From assembly GCF_958295425.1 (NCBI RefSeq), contig NC_081139.1:17214388-17278387 (forward strand): a stretch of DNA of 64,000 nucleotides, in the 5' to 3' direction. Position 1 is the first letter of the stretch. Each line of letters opens with the position of its first letter. Of this stretch, positions 10,453 through 22,300 are shown piece by piece. Under the pieces are notes generated by a model that was not told where the DNA came from, made no database searches, and saw only the letters and a list, made by a program, of their open reading frames with translations. The DNA is from Solea solea. Its lineage: Eukaryota > Chordata > Actinopteri > Pleuronectiformes > Soleidae. A program made the position numbers and the translations under genes.

Positions 10453-12920
10453 TCTCATTCAACTCCCTTACATGAATCGTTAAAACTCCGATTACTTTAA
10501 AGGAACTCGACTTTGATACTGTCTCTCTGAATCTATGGCTACATCCATGCAAGCAATAATAAGAACCTCATTAAGACCCTAAAGTCACACAGAAATCCAC
10601 CCATTTTGGGGCCTGAAAATGCCATCATCCTGTGGGAGGCAGGCTTATTCATAGCATATTTCACATGTTTTTAAATAAAAAACAGTGTTGTCAATGTAGC
10701 CCCTGGCTGTGTGAGGGCAATGTTGGGGTGTAAAAACTAGAAGGCATTAAAGACATCAGGTGTAAATTCATGTTAGTTTGCACTGTGGATAATCGAGAAC
10801 CCAAGAAAATGCAATGAAAAAGAATCCATATCACTGGTTCTGCTGCATTGATTTTTATCCTTGATAAACAGTCCACTGTCATCCTTCTAGGAATGTAATG
10901 AGTATCCTTCAATCCTTATTAATAAAACAAAACACGATGAGAGGAAATCAGAGAAATTACACACTCCATCATTCAGCGAGGTCAGCAAGTGTGACCACAG
11001 ACGGACGGTCTTCTGAGAATAATTAAAACCATTCCTCTAAATATCAGTCGTTTCTCGGGGCTGTTTCTCTCAGTCCATGTTCACACTAGTGATTATTTAA
11101 ACACACATTGGGTGACAAATACTGGGATTAAAAACCACCAAGAATAATGGACCTACAGTGTCATGACAGCGTATGTGATCAAGGACAAAAAATAAACAGT
11201 CTGATTGGAAACACCAAACCAGTTATTCAAGCAGTGCAGGAGTGCGAGGGGCTCGCTGAGGGATAACTCAATATACACGGAAACAAGGCAACGGTCTGTG
11301 TAAGTAACATTAGGAGCTAATCGGAAACAAGCCCCCTCTAATTAGCCATTACCAAAATAACAGACTGAGGTCATAGTTATTGCTTTCCCGTACAGACAGC
11401 ACTGGTCTGCGTTTGACTCGATTTGAACAGTTGCTGAATTGAGGTATTTTTAGACTCGATGTTTTAATTGCAGCCCTCATCGGAACAGATGTCCCCATAA
11501 TCAAGTGACTGTTGTCATCTTCTCAGATGTTATGGATTGTCACGTCTGTTCTATGAATACAAATCTTTGTTAATTATTGTGTTATTATTTCATTTTTTGC
11601 TCCGTCCTCTGTCTCTAGCACAAGTGTATCTGCAGTCATTTGAGGGATCAGCTGTGAGGCAATTAACATTTTCGGATCTGAGAAAAAAAAAAAAACTGAG
11701 CGAGTTATGCAGCGATTAAACTTTGAAGGCCCTATTTTTAAAAGACCTGTTTTCTCAAAAAGACTTTTCCTATGAGCGATGTGGAACACACACAGTCTTC
11801 TGCCTCAATTAAAACAGCTGTAGTGCATAACTTACACAAACAAATGTCTGCTACATTTAAACCATTGTCAAATGAGTTCACACAATGCTGATTAAGTCTG
11901 TCAGCTCCCCACTCTCTGTGTTTCTCATTTTAATGGTGTTTTGCTTTCATGTCTCCGGCGACTTTCTCCACGAAACATAACAGCACACAGCGTGAAGTGA
12001 GACAGGTTCGTATGGCTGGAAATACCAATTAGCGGCCACGACAAGTTTCAGAAGTGGATTCTGCAGCTTACCCAGAAGTTCAGTCGGACTTCACAATCCT
12101 ATTTTGTTTATCACAATCGCGATTTTAGCTTGGCACGAAATTGATCTTCCGATACTGCTGCCTGACGACATGTCTGCGGGTGCTAATCTGTCTCACACGC
12201 CTCCACACAGCTCCAAGTTCTCTGGATGCAATCTGGATGAATAATGTGACGGTAAATGACAGAACACAGAACTAAGCAAAGTACTGCAGAAATAAAAAAA
12301 TGGAATTGATGATGCACTGGAGCTATAATTGGCATATCTCCACCTCAAACGCTATAATAGTAGAGAAACCCTCAGCGCGCTGTATCTGTTCACGCGTGAA
12401 TTACTGCACCTGCTCTTACGCTACTGCCTTTGATTTGCTAGCGAACTGATAATGTCTTTGTCCCACAGATGAGTCTTCCCTCAATATAAAAACATGCAGG
12501 AAGCACTACAACAATGTTAACTTCCCTAAAAGGTGAGTAAGAAAGAAACAGAAAGATGCTGTCACAACAGCAGTTGACCAAAGTGCACGTGAGTCGACAC
12601 GACATGTCACCCAGAAAATGCAGAACAACAGTCTCAAATGCAAAGGAGAATAGGTGGAAACTGACAGTGATGCCTAATGTGTAATCCATTCCACAAAAAG
12701 GCCTGATCCCCTCTGAGCTTCATCTGTGATTTTCCGACAATTAAGAGCGGCTGATCAGCTGATCTTAACCACAGAGGCACATATGGTTGCAGCAGTCATT
12801 CCTTTGTTTATGCTCATCAAAGAAAGCACTGTTTCTGCAGTCATAAACAAAACATGCACACCTGTCCATGCAGAAAGAGGAGTTTTCTTAGGAAAACCAA
12901 CCAGACAGCTTTGGCATATA
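10453..12920. other. unique non-coding stretch
   Basis: No gene, RNA gene or transposon was recognised. It contains an A-run near 11684-11696. Frames on both strands lack domain signatures and are short. Confidence 0.45.
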
Positions 12921-12922
12921 GC

Positions 12923-12929
12923 ACATATA

Positions 12930-12981
<52 letters not shown>

Positions 12982-13006
12982 CGTGTGTGTGCGTGTATGC
13001 GAGACC
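12923..13006 (+). repeat. compound (AT)n(GT)n microsatellite
   Basis: A long AT run with one GTGT interruption passes into GT/GC dinucleotides (GTGTGTGTGTGCGTGTG). The tyrosine/isoleucine and cysteine/valine runs predicted in frames at 12726-13201 are produced by this repeat and do not indicate protein. Confidence 0.95.
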
Positions 13007-13121
13007 CTGTCACGCTCACATTTTTGTGGGGCTGCTCACACACCTCTCACTGTCCTACTTCACATGCCTGAGAGGAAAATACCTCAACTCCATTCGGTCC
13101 AGAGGAGCATTTGCCTGCCAA

Positions 13122-13148
13122 TGCTGCTGCTGCTGCTGCTGCTGCTGT
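13122..13148 (+). repeat. (CTG)n microsatellite
   Basis: About nine uninterrupted TGC/CTG units. Triplet arrays of this kind are prone to length change. There is no sign that it lies in a coding exon. Confidence 0.9.
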
Positions 13149-13699
13149 TCTACCTGGGAATGGAGATAACATCACTGCTTATGTTCTCTGGAGCAATGTG
13201 AAAGCAAACACAGCTCCACTCCACAGCTGAGGACAAGCTTCCTGTAAACACTGTTCATAAAACAAAAAAAAAATGTGCCCACTCCCTATTTGGATATTTT
13301 AGATGCTGGTTGCTCTTCTGTGGATCATGGTCTGTGATAAATCTCACAAAGGAGCAGTGTGTGGGCTGGGCCCAAAATAACACGGTGCAGCTTTGGTTCA
13401 GCATATTATGTGCAAAAATATGTAAATACATTGTACATAACACAAATATCCTATTTAGCATTCTGGTTTCCGACCTACTTGTTACACACAAATGAGCATG
13501 GTTTGAATAACTAGAAGAATATGGAAATGTTAATCGTGCATCCCGGTTTTTCTCTCTGTAGATAGTGTACATCTCATTTAAATGCTGTGCAGTGACAGCA
13601 TGTAATGTAAATGTCACAAAGTGGTTTACGAACAGTAGCGAGACAAATGTCTCACAACATCAAATAGGTCAAATCTATAAATTTTTTATGGCCTTTAAA
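13149..13699. other. unique non-coding stretch
   Basis: No gene or repeat was recognised apart from an A-run near 13261-13271. The overlapping frames here (13255-13617 minus, 13310-13495 plus) show no domain. Confidence 0.4.
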
Positions 13700-14345
13700 C
13701 ACAACAAGGAATGCTCAACTCCAAAGTAGGGTAAACAAAAGCAATTTATTCCACAAACCAAAGACACTCTCAAGGAGGATCAAAAACTTAACTTTTACTC
13801 AGTGACGTGGTTCTTGGACGACAGGAGGACTGTGAAGCAAGACAGACAAAAGCAAACCGACACAAGACAAGGGAAACAAGGACTAATTATACACGAGGGA
13901 AGGGAACACAGGTGAAACCAATGAGGGGCAGCGTTGGCAATCAATGGAGGGAAAAATCACACAGGGGAGGAAGTCAGGATCTGAAAACAGAGGGAAAAGT
14001 CTCAGCTACATCGGGCGATAGGCGGGGTACACCCTGGACAGTTCGCCAGTCCATCGCAGGGCCACACACACATATAGAGACAAACAACCATTCACTCTCA
14101 CACTCACTCCTATGGTCAATTTAGAGTGTCCGATTTACCTGATCCCCACATTGCATGTTTTTGGACTCTGGGAGGAAGCCGGAGAACCCGGAGAGAACCA
14201 ACGCACACATGCAAACTCCATGCAGAAAGGCCCTTGTTCCAACCACTACACCACCGTGTGGCCCCAGAGGGAAAAGATGAGTACAAAATAAGACAGGAAG
14301 TGCATGACAAGACTGGAAATGACAGTGCCTTTAACTCAACATAAA
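13700..14345. mobile_element. older A-rich interspersed repeat interrupted by a SINE
   Basis: The flanks of the nested SINE (13700-13999 and 14277-14345) share a distinctive style: runs of short ACAAGACA, GGGAAACAAGG, AACACAGGTGAAACC and AAGACAGGAAGTG phrases. I associate this with a fish non-autonomous DNA element whose relatives often end in TCCTGACA-type termini. The element at 48958-49407 has a comparable internal style. Exact ends are not determinable here, and class assignment is tentative. Confidence 0.4.
14000..14264 (-). mobile_element. SINE family A with 12-bp target duplication
   Basis: Read on the minus strand, the head (GGCCACACGGTGGTGTAGTG) is followed by GTTGGAACAAGGGCCTTTC, TGCATGGAGTTTGCATG, TGGACTGGCGAACTGTCCAG and a 3' end at GATGTAGCTGAGA. 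The insert is bounded by the direct repeat CAGAGGGAAAAG at 13988-13999 and 14265-14276. This is a 12-bp target-site duplication as expected for LINE-driven insertion. Part of the tRNA head between box A and the body is deleted. It is the most complete copy of this SINE family in the window and is clearly younger than the repeat it interrupts. Confidence 0.85.
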
Positions 14346-14639
14346 GAGACACAAAGGACCAACAGGAACTCATCAAAACTCTAAACATGATTACATTACA
14401 ACATTAACATTACGTGACGAGATGCAACACAATTGATTCACAGCAGCCTGCAATCTTTTCCATTCATTCCCATTGACTCGCTCAACTTCACAGAGTTGTG
14501 AAGTCCTTCACAATGAGCATGAAGCTTTTGTAAAAGTTTGTAGAAGTTAGTTCATTAAAAAATGAATCTAGGTGAAAACCTAGCTTGAAGCAAGGATTCA
14601 CTTCCAAACAAAATTTCATTGAGAAAATCAACAATTTTG

Positions 14640-14800
14640 TATCACGGTATACACAGAAGTTGCTGATGCACTGCTGCCTTCACAAGTAAGTTCATATGGG
14701 TTATTTTGTGACTTCAGTGTATGAACTCCTTTGTTTGGATTTAATTAAGTGGTATAAACTTACCAAACCAGGCAGCAGTACACCAGCAGCTCATGTGACT
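14640..14800 (-). repeat. dispersed repeat family B, minus-strand member
   Basis: On the minus strand this reads CTGCTGGTGTACTGCTGCC, then TGGTTTGGTAAGTTTATACC, then ACTTAATTAAATCCAAACAA. The same order of phrases appears on the plus strand at 46125-46195 and, more diverged, at 41213-41275. Three independent copies make it a genuine dispersed repeat. Its class is unknown, and no coding capacity is visible. Confidence 0.65.
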
Positions 14801-16371
14801 CTGTGAGCTAAAAACAGTGTTTTTCTCTATGGAACGTTGGTACTGGGAGAGGGGAGAGGTTCACAAACGTCAGTTCTCCAGGCAAACATATTCTTTTATG
14901 TCTCATAGACATAAAACAGGTATTGATTTTATTAGTTACGCCTTCTGCTAAATGGCTATGATCTGTTTTCCATTGCGTCCGTGGCTTGCAGCCACGTTTC
15001 CAGTGACAGCGAGCTGACAATGTGTCAGTGTCATACAGTGAGATTTCAAATAACCTAACCTATCCCTGGCCTTGAAGGTGTAAAAATACACATTTAAAGT
15101 TTAATCCAAACACAAAATAGACATATTGCTTATCTTGGATGCACTTCTGATATTTAAACAAAGGTCAGGGAGCTTTTTGATTGAACTAGTCCAATGAACA
15201 CATGAAAAAATGCCATTATGCATGCATAGCCCCTGCATGGTTATTTACTCAAGTCATTCAATACTCCAATAATAATAATCCACAACCCTGGTGACATTAA
15301 TATATCCCATGATGGAATAAGGTAAAGCATGTGGTACGTCATTGTACATCCATCCTTTCAAACAGCGATGACCCATATCTTAAAATGATGATATTTGGCC
15401 CATGACCTAATATGTATGCATCATAAGGAGCCATGTTTTTTCTTCCTCATCCTTTTGATTTGTTGAATGCTTCTCTAGGTTCTTGGCTATTTCGATACAA
15501 GCTTCCTTATGTGAAAAGTTAAAAGGGTCACTAGTGTCTCTGCTTCAACATGGATGTGATGCGACTTATGCTGTATGTGTGTTCCTGAAAGAAAAACATT
15601 TTTAAAAAAAGTTGGAAAGTGCTTTTTTATTGCCTCAGAATCAAAACCACTTTTATACCGTAGGCCTTCCTGTGCAAAATTACCAGACAAAAACGGCCAA
15701 GTAAAACTGTTAATAGTGCTTTCTTTGGACTATCCGAAACACACTGGACCTTCAAATCTGAAACAGGAAACTAGTCGAGGTGAAAATATTTCTTTAGAAA
15801 TTTGGGTGAATCGATTCTTGAGGAGTTACTGTTATGCAAATGAGGGACAAGTGGTACATTTAATAAAAGTTTGTTTGGGAGTGGAGATATGTGAGTGTCA
15901 GCTTAATGAGACAGGTTGAATGTTGAACTCAAGCAGAACTAATGTGTTCTCACACAATCACAGGTCCATCAGGACATCATTAGGAACTCTGAGAATGGCA
16001 GCTCGCGCACGGTGATGCTTATCAAAACCAGCCTTTTCTATTTCAAAATGATGTGTGTGCCTTTTGATCGATAACACTACTCATATTCACTTTAATATAG
16101 ATGACACCTTTGCGGACAGACTCCAGTGGTTTTGTTTTTGTAAGAAAAATTACAAGCATGTAATGAGATTGATATTAATCATTGATGGAAACAATCCCTA
16201 TACTCTTAAGGAGTGTTTTTCTTTGCATTCTGTGCACCTGATTGAAATTAAAAGTTCCATCTGACTTCTTTTTATTTTAATCTCAGTTGTGCTACCAACA
16301 CATTCATATTCATGATGTTTTTTTTTTTTTTTTAACTTTACTTGTTTTTATCTGTGAAGTGACATGATATG
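14801..16371. other. unique non-coding stretch
   Basis: No gene was recognised. The 114-codon frame at 15575-15919 overlaps an opposite-strand frame and has no recognisable domain. A T-run lies at about 16318-16333. Confidence 0.4.
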
Positions 16372-16390
16372 CGGAGCATCTGATGCTCCG
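16372..16390. repeat. short perfect palindrome
   Basis: CGGAGCATC, a single T, then GATGCTCCG form a perfect 9-bp inverted repeat with a one-base centre. In double-stranded DNA this resembles a dimer binding site. It lies within a long stretch of non-repetitive sequence that looks conserved in texture, but no specific factor is indicated. Confidence 0.5.
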
Positions 16391-19300
16391 TTACTGTGTG
16401 GAAGCCAAGAATTAGCAGTTTATACACAGCAGCGATGTGTCTTCTGGTCTGTGTGAGCTGTCCATCTGGCTGCCCCGATGCCCTCCGGGTCAAATGTTGA
16501 CTATGCAGCGAGTCCAAGTCAGTGATCTTCAAGGGAGACTAAATAAGGCGTTGTGCTGTAATCCTTTCATGCCACATGTAATAAAGCTCCGAGGCTGCGA
16601 ACACAGTCCGCATACCAGATGGGGCTTAAATAGCTTGCATATCCTGCCACTTTTATCTGGATGTTCTCCAGCGTAGCTCAACGTTAGTCTGTGATGTCAT
16701 GCTTCTCAGTGTTGTGGCCAGGCGAGCGTTTGTTATAAAGAGCCATGTCAGCGTCATTGCTCATGAGAACACAGCGAAAACCTCAAGAAAGGCATGGCTT
16801 TGACATAAAACGTGTTTTCTCTTACAAAGCAGAACAGTTTCCCATTTCTCCTTACAAATCTGCTTAAGTTCGTTGACTTTGTTCTTCGAGTAGAGCGGCA
16901 GAGAACCACTTGCTGTGCTAAAAAACAAATCAGCAACATCTGTGGTAAATTCGAATTATCTGGCCTATATGAGATGGAAAGTTTTCACATCATTAAATCA
17001 TCATGACTGACGAATATAATAGGTGATGAGTTAGATTCTTAGCAAATCATATCCTGACCTTGTTGTGGGGGGGAGAGGGTGCAAATGCGATGACACTATC
17101 ATCAGACTAGAACTACTGATTAAAGGAGCGGTACAAATATTTGTATTGTATTTGAAGCGCTAGTGATCCTGCAGAAACAGTTGTGTAATGTCTGAGAAAA
17201 TAGCCCGCCTGATATCCTTGAGTTTAAGGACAAAATGTCAACATAAAGTTGACCTCTGTTTTCTTAAGGACTAACCCACTGTTAAGTGCTGTCAAATCAA
17301 TAGGTGAAGATGTGACCATTACTGTAAAGCTTTGTTAGGCCATCAGAAAACTTGAGCACCTGTTCCAAATTGTGTGTTTTCAGAGACCAAACCCACAGTT
17401 TGTATGCAAACGAAAAAGAAGCAGAAAATGTGTGGACTGGGCCTAAATCAAACCACTCTTCATTTGCCATGCTTGCAGAGTTGGGCTCGGATGCAGCTGC
17501 TCTCATAGTTTGTTGGTTGGTCTGCCAGCATGAAATTACCAAACAAATATTAGATGGTTTAGTCCCGTTATACAGACATTCGTGGTCCCCAGAAGATCTA
17601 GCCCTCTGTTGATGGTAATCTCCTGAGTTTTTATTTGATGCAAAGCTTGGACTGTCATTGATAGTTTTTTGTTGTTGTTGTAGCTAAGCATCAACAACAA
17701 CAACATTATAATGTATGCACAATACATATAGAACTGCAAAGAGAATGTTCATTTCTACAATACATAACGGTGGCTTTGGTAACTGGTGTGAATAACCCAG
17801 AGCTTGAGGTTTCATCTGTGATTTGCAGGAAAAGAATTGAGCTGAAATGACTCAACAGCTATGGAATAATTTCTTTTGTACTTTGTTACATGCAGTCTTG
17901 CTGGACTCTGGTTAGACAGGAATGAGTGGATTGGTCATTAAACACTTCATGTCCACAAACAGGTCAACATTTTAATTTGTCCACTCATATAGTTTATTAG
18001 CGTACTTGCAAAAGTAGTGATGATCCCATCAGCCTCAGCCTGTGATATTAACATGCTGCCACGCTAAACGTGTATAAAGTATCACAGAGCACATTTCGAC
18101 ATAAAAGGTATAAAACATAAAATCAATAAAAAAAGTAGTTGCGATATGTTGCTATGGAAAAGACCTAAAACAGACAGTAAATACATCCATGTCTTTATAA
18201 TAATAACAATGAATATACTGCACAAACAATGGTTATACTGTATGTAGTTATGGTTAAAAAGTGAAAAAAAACAGCTGAATCAACAAAAAAATCAACCTCA
18301 TTTGCACAAACTAAGGCTCTTCCAACGCAAATCTAATATTATTTGTCAAACTGTGGCTGTGAGTACTCCACCGCAACTATTTAGATAAACTTCCGCGCCT
18401 GAAAGAAAGAAAAAAAGTCATAATCAAATGCATAATCTATGTTGCTCGAGAGTATTAATACAAATAGATGAGCTGACCAAAAATAAAGAGAAGCCACATC
18501 TGTATGTGATAGAGTAAGCAATGCAAGTGAGATATCATATGATGTTTGCGTTTCAGTGCCAGAACCAAAGGATGATGTTTTTTTCCAGTGATTTCAGGCT
18601 TTTACTGATTCCCTGCAGAGAGAGTTAAGCTCAGCTCAGCTTAGGACACAGATATGAAGACATTCACAAGCCTGAATAAAGCCTTTCATTACATGATATA
18701 AATGAATGTGAGCCTGACCTAAGCACACTCCTCCCTGTAGGATTTGCAGTCTGTCTACTACTGTATACCTGCAGGATGCAAATCAGTGTTTCCTTGCACC
18801 AGCGAGGATTCACTTTGCGGAATCCTAATTAGGCCATAAACATTATTTACACATTTTCCACACATGGGACACATGGGAATCTATTAATAGTAAATTGGTA
18901 CATGTTGAACATGCCTGTGGTAAAACAGATGCAACAGACCGTCAACAGATCCACTCTTTTAATATCCGACACCATTCAAACATCAACAGCACTTTCAAGG
19001 CTGTTATTAATATCATATAAAAGTCTGAAAATGACTTATTTGCACACTTCACTCACACCTCAGTCAAGCTGTGGACAGGATTTTCTGCAATCCTATATTC
19101 CTACAGGAATCTTCTTCTTCTTCTTCCTTTTTATTTTTTATTTTTTGATTTAGCAGCTGTGTGGTTACACCCCACCAGCCCCTCATTTTCTTGCTTGCTG
19201 AAACCACCAAACCATGGAGGACGAGCAGGAAGCATGTGGTATCCCCGTGGTCATCATTAACCTTCTGGAGCAGCACCAGCAACAACAACTGATCGCCACC

Positions 19301-22300
19301 CCAACCGTCTACTGTTGCTAGGTGATGGACAATCAGCTGCTCAAAACAGACGCACAAATCAACATGAGCTGGTCCCGAATTCGCGATCGAGCAGTTCCAC
19401 CAAGATGTTCTATAACCAAGGAGGCCTTTGAGTGAGACGCCTAAAGAGTTAAATTAATGAAGAATTGTGGAGGCCAAACATTTTAGAGCAGCTCCCACTG
19501 ATGTGTATAGTGCACAAGTCATTAAGGCAAGAGGCACTTTCCAAACAGTCATTTCTTTATAATGGTAGTCAGCAACGACTTGTTTGTGTAAGTGCAGTCC
19601 CACCAGCAGCATCTGGAGTGTCTCTCAGATATACTCAGGGTTAACCAGACTGGTGAAGGCAGCAAACCTCCAGCCCAAGAGTTTGTAAACTATCCCAACC
19701 ACACGTGTGGAGCTGGGCATCTGCTGCAGAAAGTTGGGCCCTGTCATGTGTTGTGTCAAGCCCCAGGGTGATAGCATAATTAAAAGGGGCCCTGATGAAC
19801 AGATGACATCGGTTCTAAATATCATCCGCAAATCTGTTGGAAAAATATACTGAACGGACGAGGAACAGTGTCTTTGCTTTTGCATGTGACTCCTTGATGA
19901 AGGAGCTGGTAGGGAGGGAGCGGCAGGCGACGGGATGTGGGGCTACCATGCAGGGACCTTCGCTGCATGACATATGTGTTCCATTACAGTTCATTTTCAA
20001 ACATTTCTTCAGGACTTGCGGCTTCACAGTCTGCTTGAGAAGGAGGATTAGGCCCTCCTGAAATTGATTTATTTCCGTGCCCTAACTGTTTATTAAATAT
20101 AATTGACCATCAAAGTTGTCACAGACGGGTGGGGGGTGAGGGTTGGGGGGGGGGGGGGGGGGGGCTGCTACATGTACCGCAGGAAAGGGGAGCTTTCTTT
20201 GAGAAGCTATTTATCTAAAGAATGTCTTAGTTAGAGGCTGGACTGGGAGGCAAAAAATAGGTCATATTTCAACCACTTAAACTACCACACTTGGTGGCTG
20301 CAGGATTAATTAGAGCCAAAGTCATAATAAATCTGGTAAGTTGTCTCTAGTAAAATACAAGGGTTATACAGTGCTTTAAAAAACAAAAAACAAACAAACA
20401 AACAAAATATAAACAGCTCACTAAAATAGGCAAATTCCTCCTTGATGTTCAATATGAAAATTCTCAGCTTCTCACCATCATTGTTGGGTTTCATGGGGAA
20501 TATATCGGATTCTGTTCATTTCACGAAAAGCCACAAAAGTTCTGTTTTTCGTAACAGTGACAACTGTACTTGAGGCAGGAACAGATCCCATCTGACTGAC
20601 ATCAACCATATCAGCTCCCAGACTGTGTCGCAGCCCCGGTGGTCGGATTGCCATTATCTGTGTCTTAAAACAGACGTAAGCCCGATGTTTTGTTGCCTTT
20701 CAAATGCCTTTCAAATGCCACACAGATGCAGGAGGGCAAAGAGCATTTTTATTTGCCATGATTTCAGCTGGCAGTTTAAGTTGAATCAATATTTTGTCTT
20801 TTAAGGGCAAAAACAAAACAGAAAACTAATTAATGTTCTTATCATTTCCATTTCTGATGTTTGAATGACAAAACACTTAATTTGTTTTTATTTTCCAAAT
20901 ACAGCTTTTGGTGGGGGGGAGGGGGGGGACTGACAGAGACTGACAGCAGGTAAATGACTAACAATGTGAAATGGCTGATTTCCTGCTAAGTTTTTTTTAC
21001 TCGGGCTTTAAACAAAAACAGCATTGACACTTGCTGTCTCTTTCTGTTTCACACACCCACGCACACACAAATACAGGTTGTTTTTTTTTCCGCATCCCAT
21101 TGCTGTTTTGGTCTGTTGCACATACACATTCAATTTCAAGAAAGTTGGAATAGTTTTGAGAGAAAAATACAACAAAATGTAAAAAACAAAAGTCCTTTTT
21201 ACGAACATTTTGCCACTTGGCAGCCATCTTGCTTAGGCCCCCAGGCAGCTATTTTGGACGAACAAGACCAGACTCTAAAGATCTAAATGAATGTGCAGAG
21301 AACCATAACTTTGCCGCTCACTGGGACATAACAACAACTTTGTAAATGGAGTCAGGAGTCATATCTGATCAAAAAACACTTAAACATAAGACCACTTACA
21401 AAAATTGGTAACTTGGCCCCAAAACAAGTTATTTCTTTCTATGGGGTATTTGTTTTCTATTAAGTGACTTCATTTAAAGCTCGATCCAAAGACCTCCTCT
21501 CTTCTGTTGATCAGTGGTGGCTCCTCCCACCACAGCACTTGAACCACGTAACCTTGTCTTTTAGCTTGATATCCTTCTCTTTCACCTGTGGCAAATCTCA
21601 AACTGTGCAACAAAGCATTTCCTGTGTTGACTGTCAACCCTTTGGCACTCATGGTTTTTCTACACACGGAGATATCTCATGAATTATGTTATTTGTAGAA
21701 CAGCCATTTACAAACTTGACGCCGCAGTGCGTAGCTTTTGGTGACTTGTATTGTTGATGTTGTCATTATTCGGCCTCATCGGTCTTTGTGAACAGAAAAG
21801 GATGGGACATTATACAACGGCAGCTCAGGGACAGACAGAGACAAGACGCATTTATCCAGTCAAACTGCTGAAAGTGTTTTGAGCAGTAGACTTTACTTCT
21901 TAAACTTTTCTCGGGTGCTTCTTTGTGCTCTCAGTCTGTTCTCTGATCTGTTTGCAGCTGTCTCGCTTTACTAATGCTACGTTGCTTTAAATCCTGTCTC
22001 TGCTTATCTCAGGTACAAAACAAAGCAGCTCTATAATTCAGTCATAGGAACTAATCCACGTGAATGTAGCTATAACCAAGTTTTATAATTAATAACCCTG
22101 TCCACCACGGCCCACTCTTGGTGAATCTCTGTGTCAGAAAGTAAAACTTTTGCTTTATTACAACTGTTAGAAAGAATGACTCACTTTCTCCTGTGTGTGT
22201 GTATGTGTGTGTGTCCTATCTATTATGTGCAGTGTGCAGTGCAGCAAAGGACGAGGCTATCTTTAAAAGGCTGTGGACCATTAGCAATACCTGCCCAACT

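Noticed and set aside
12726..13201. Two overlapping plus-strand frames of 115-147 codons
   Set aside because: Most of their length is microsatellite translation (Tyr/Ile, Val/Cys and Cys or Leu runs from AT, GT and CTG repeats), and no domain remains outside these runs.
19213..19320. Start of a coding frame (acidic N-terminus, glutamine run)
   Set aside because: Stops after about 35 codons, no donor at the end, and the glutamine run comes from CAGCAACAA simple sequence.
9150..22030. Repeat shared between 9150-9240 and 21845-21990
   Set aside because: A few ordered short matches (GCATTTATC, TGTTTGCAG, CTTTACTA), but too diverged and gapped to separate from chance without an alignment score.
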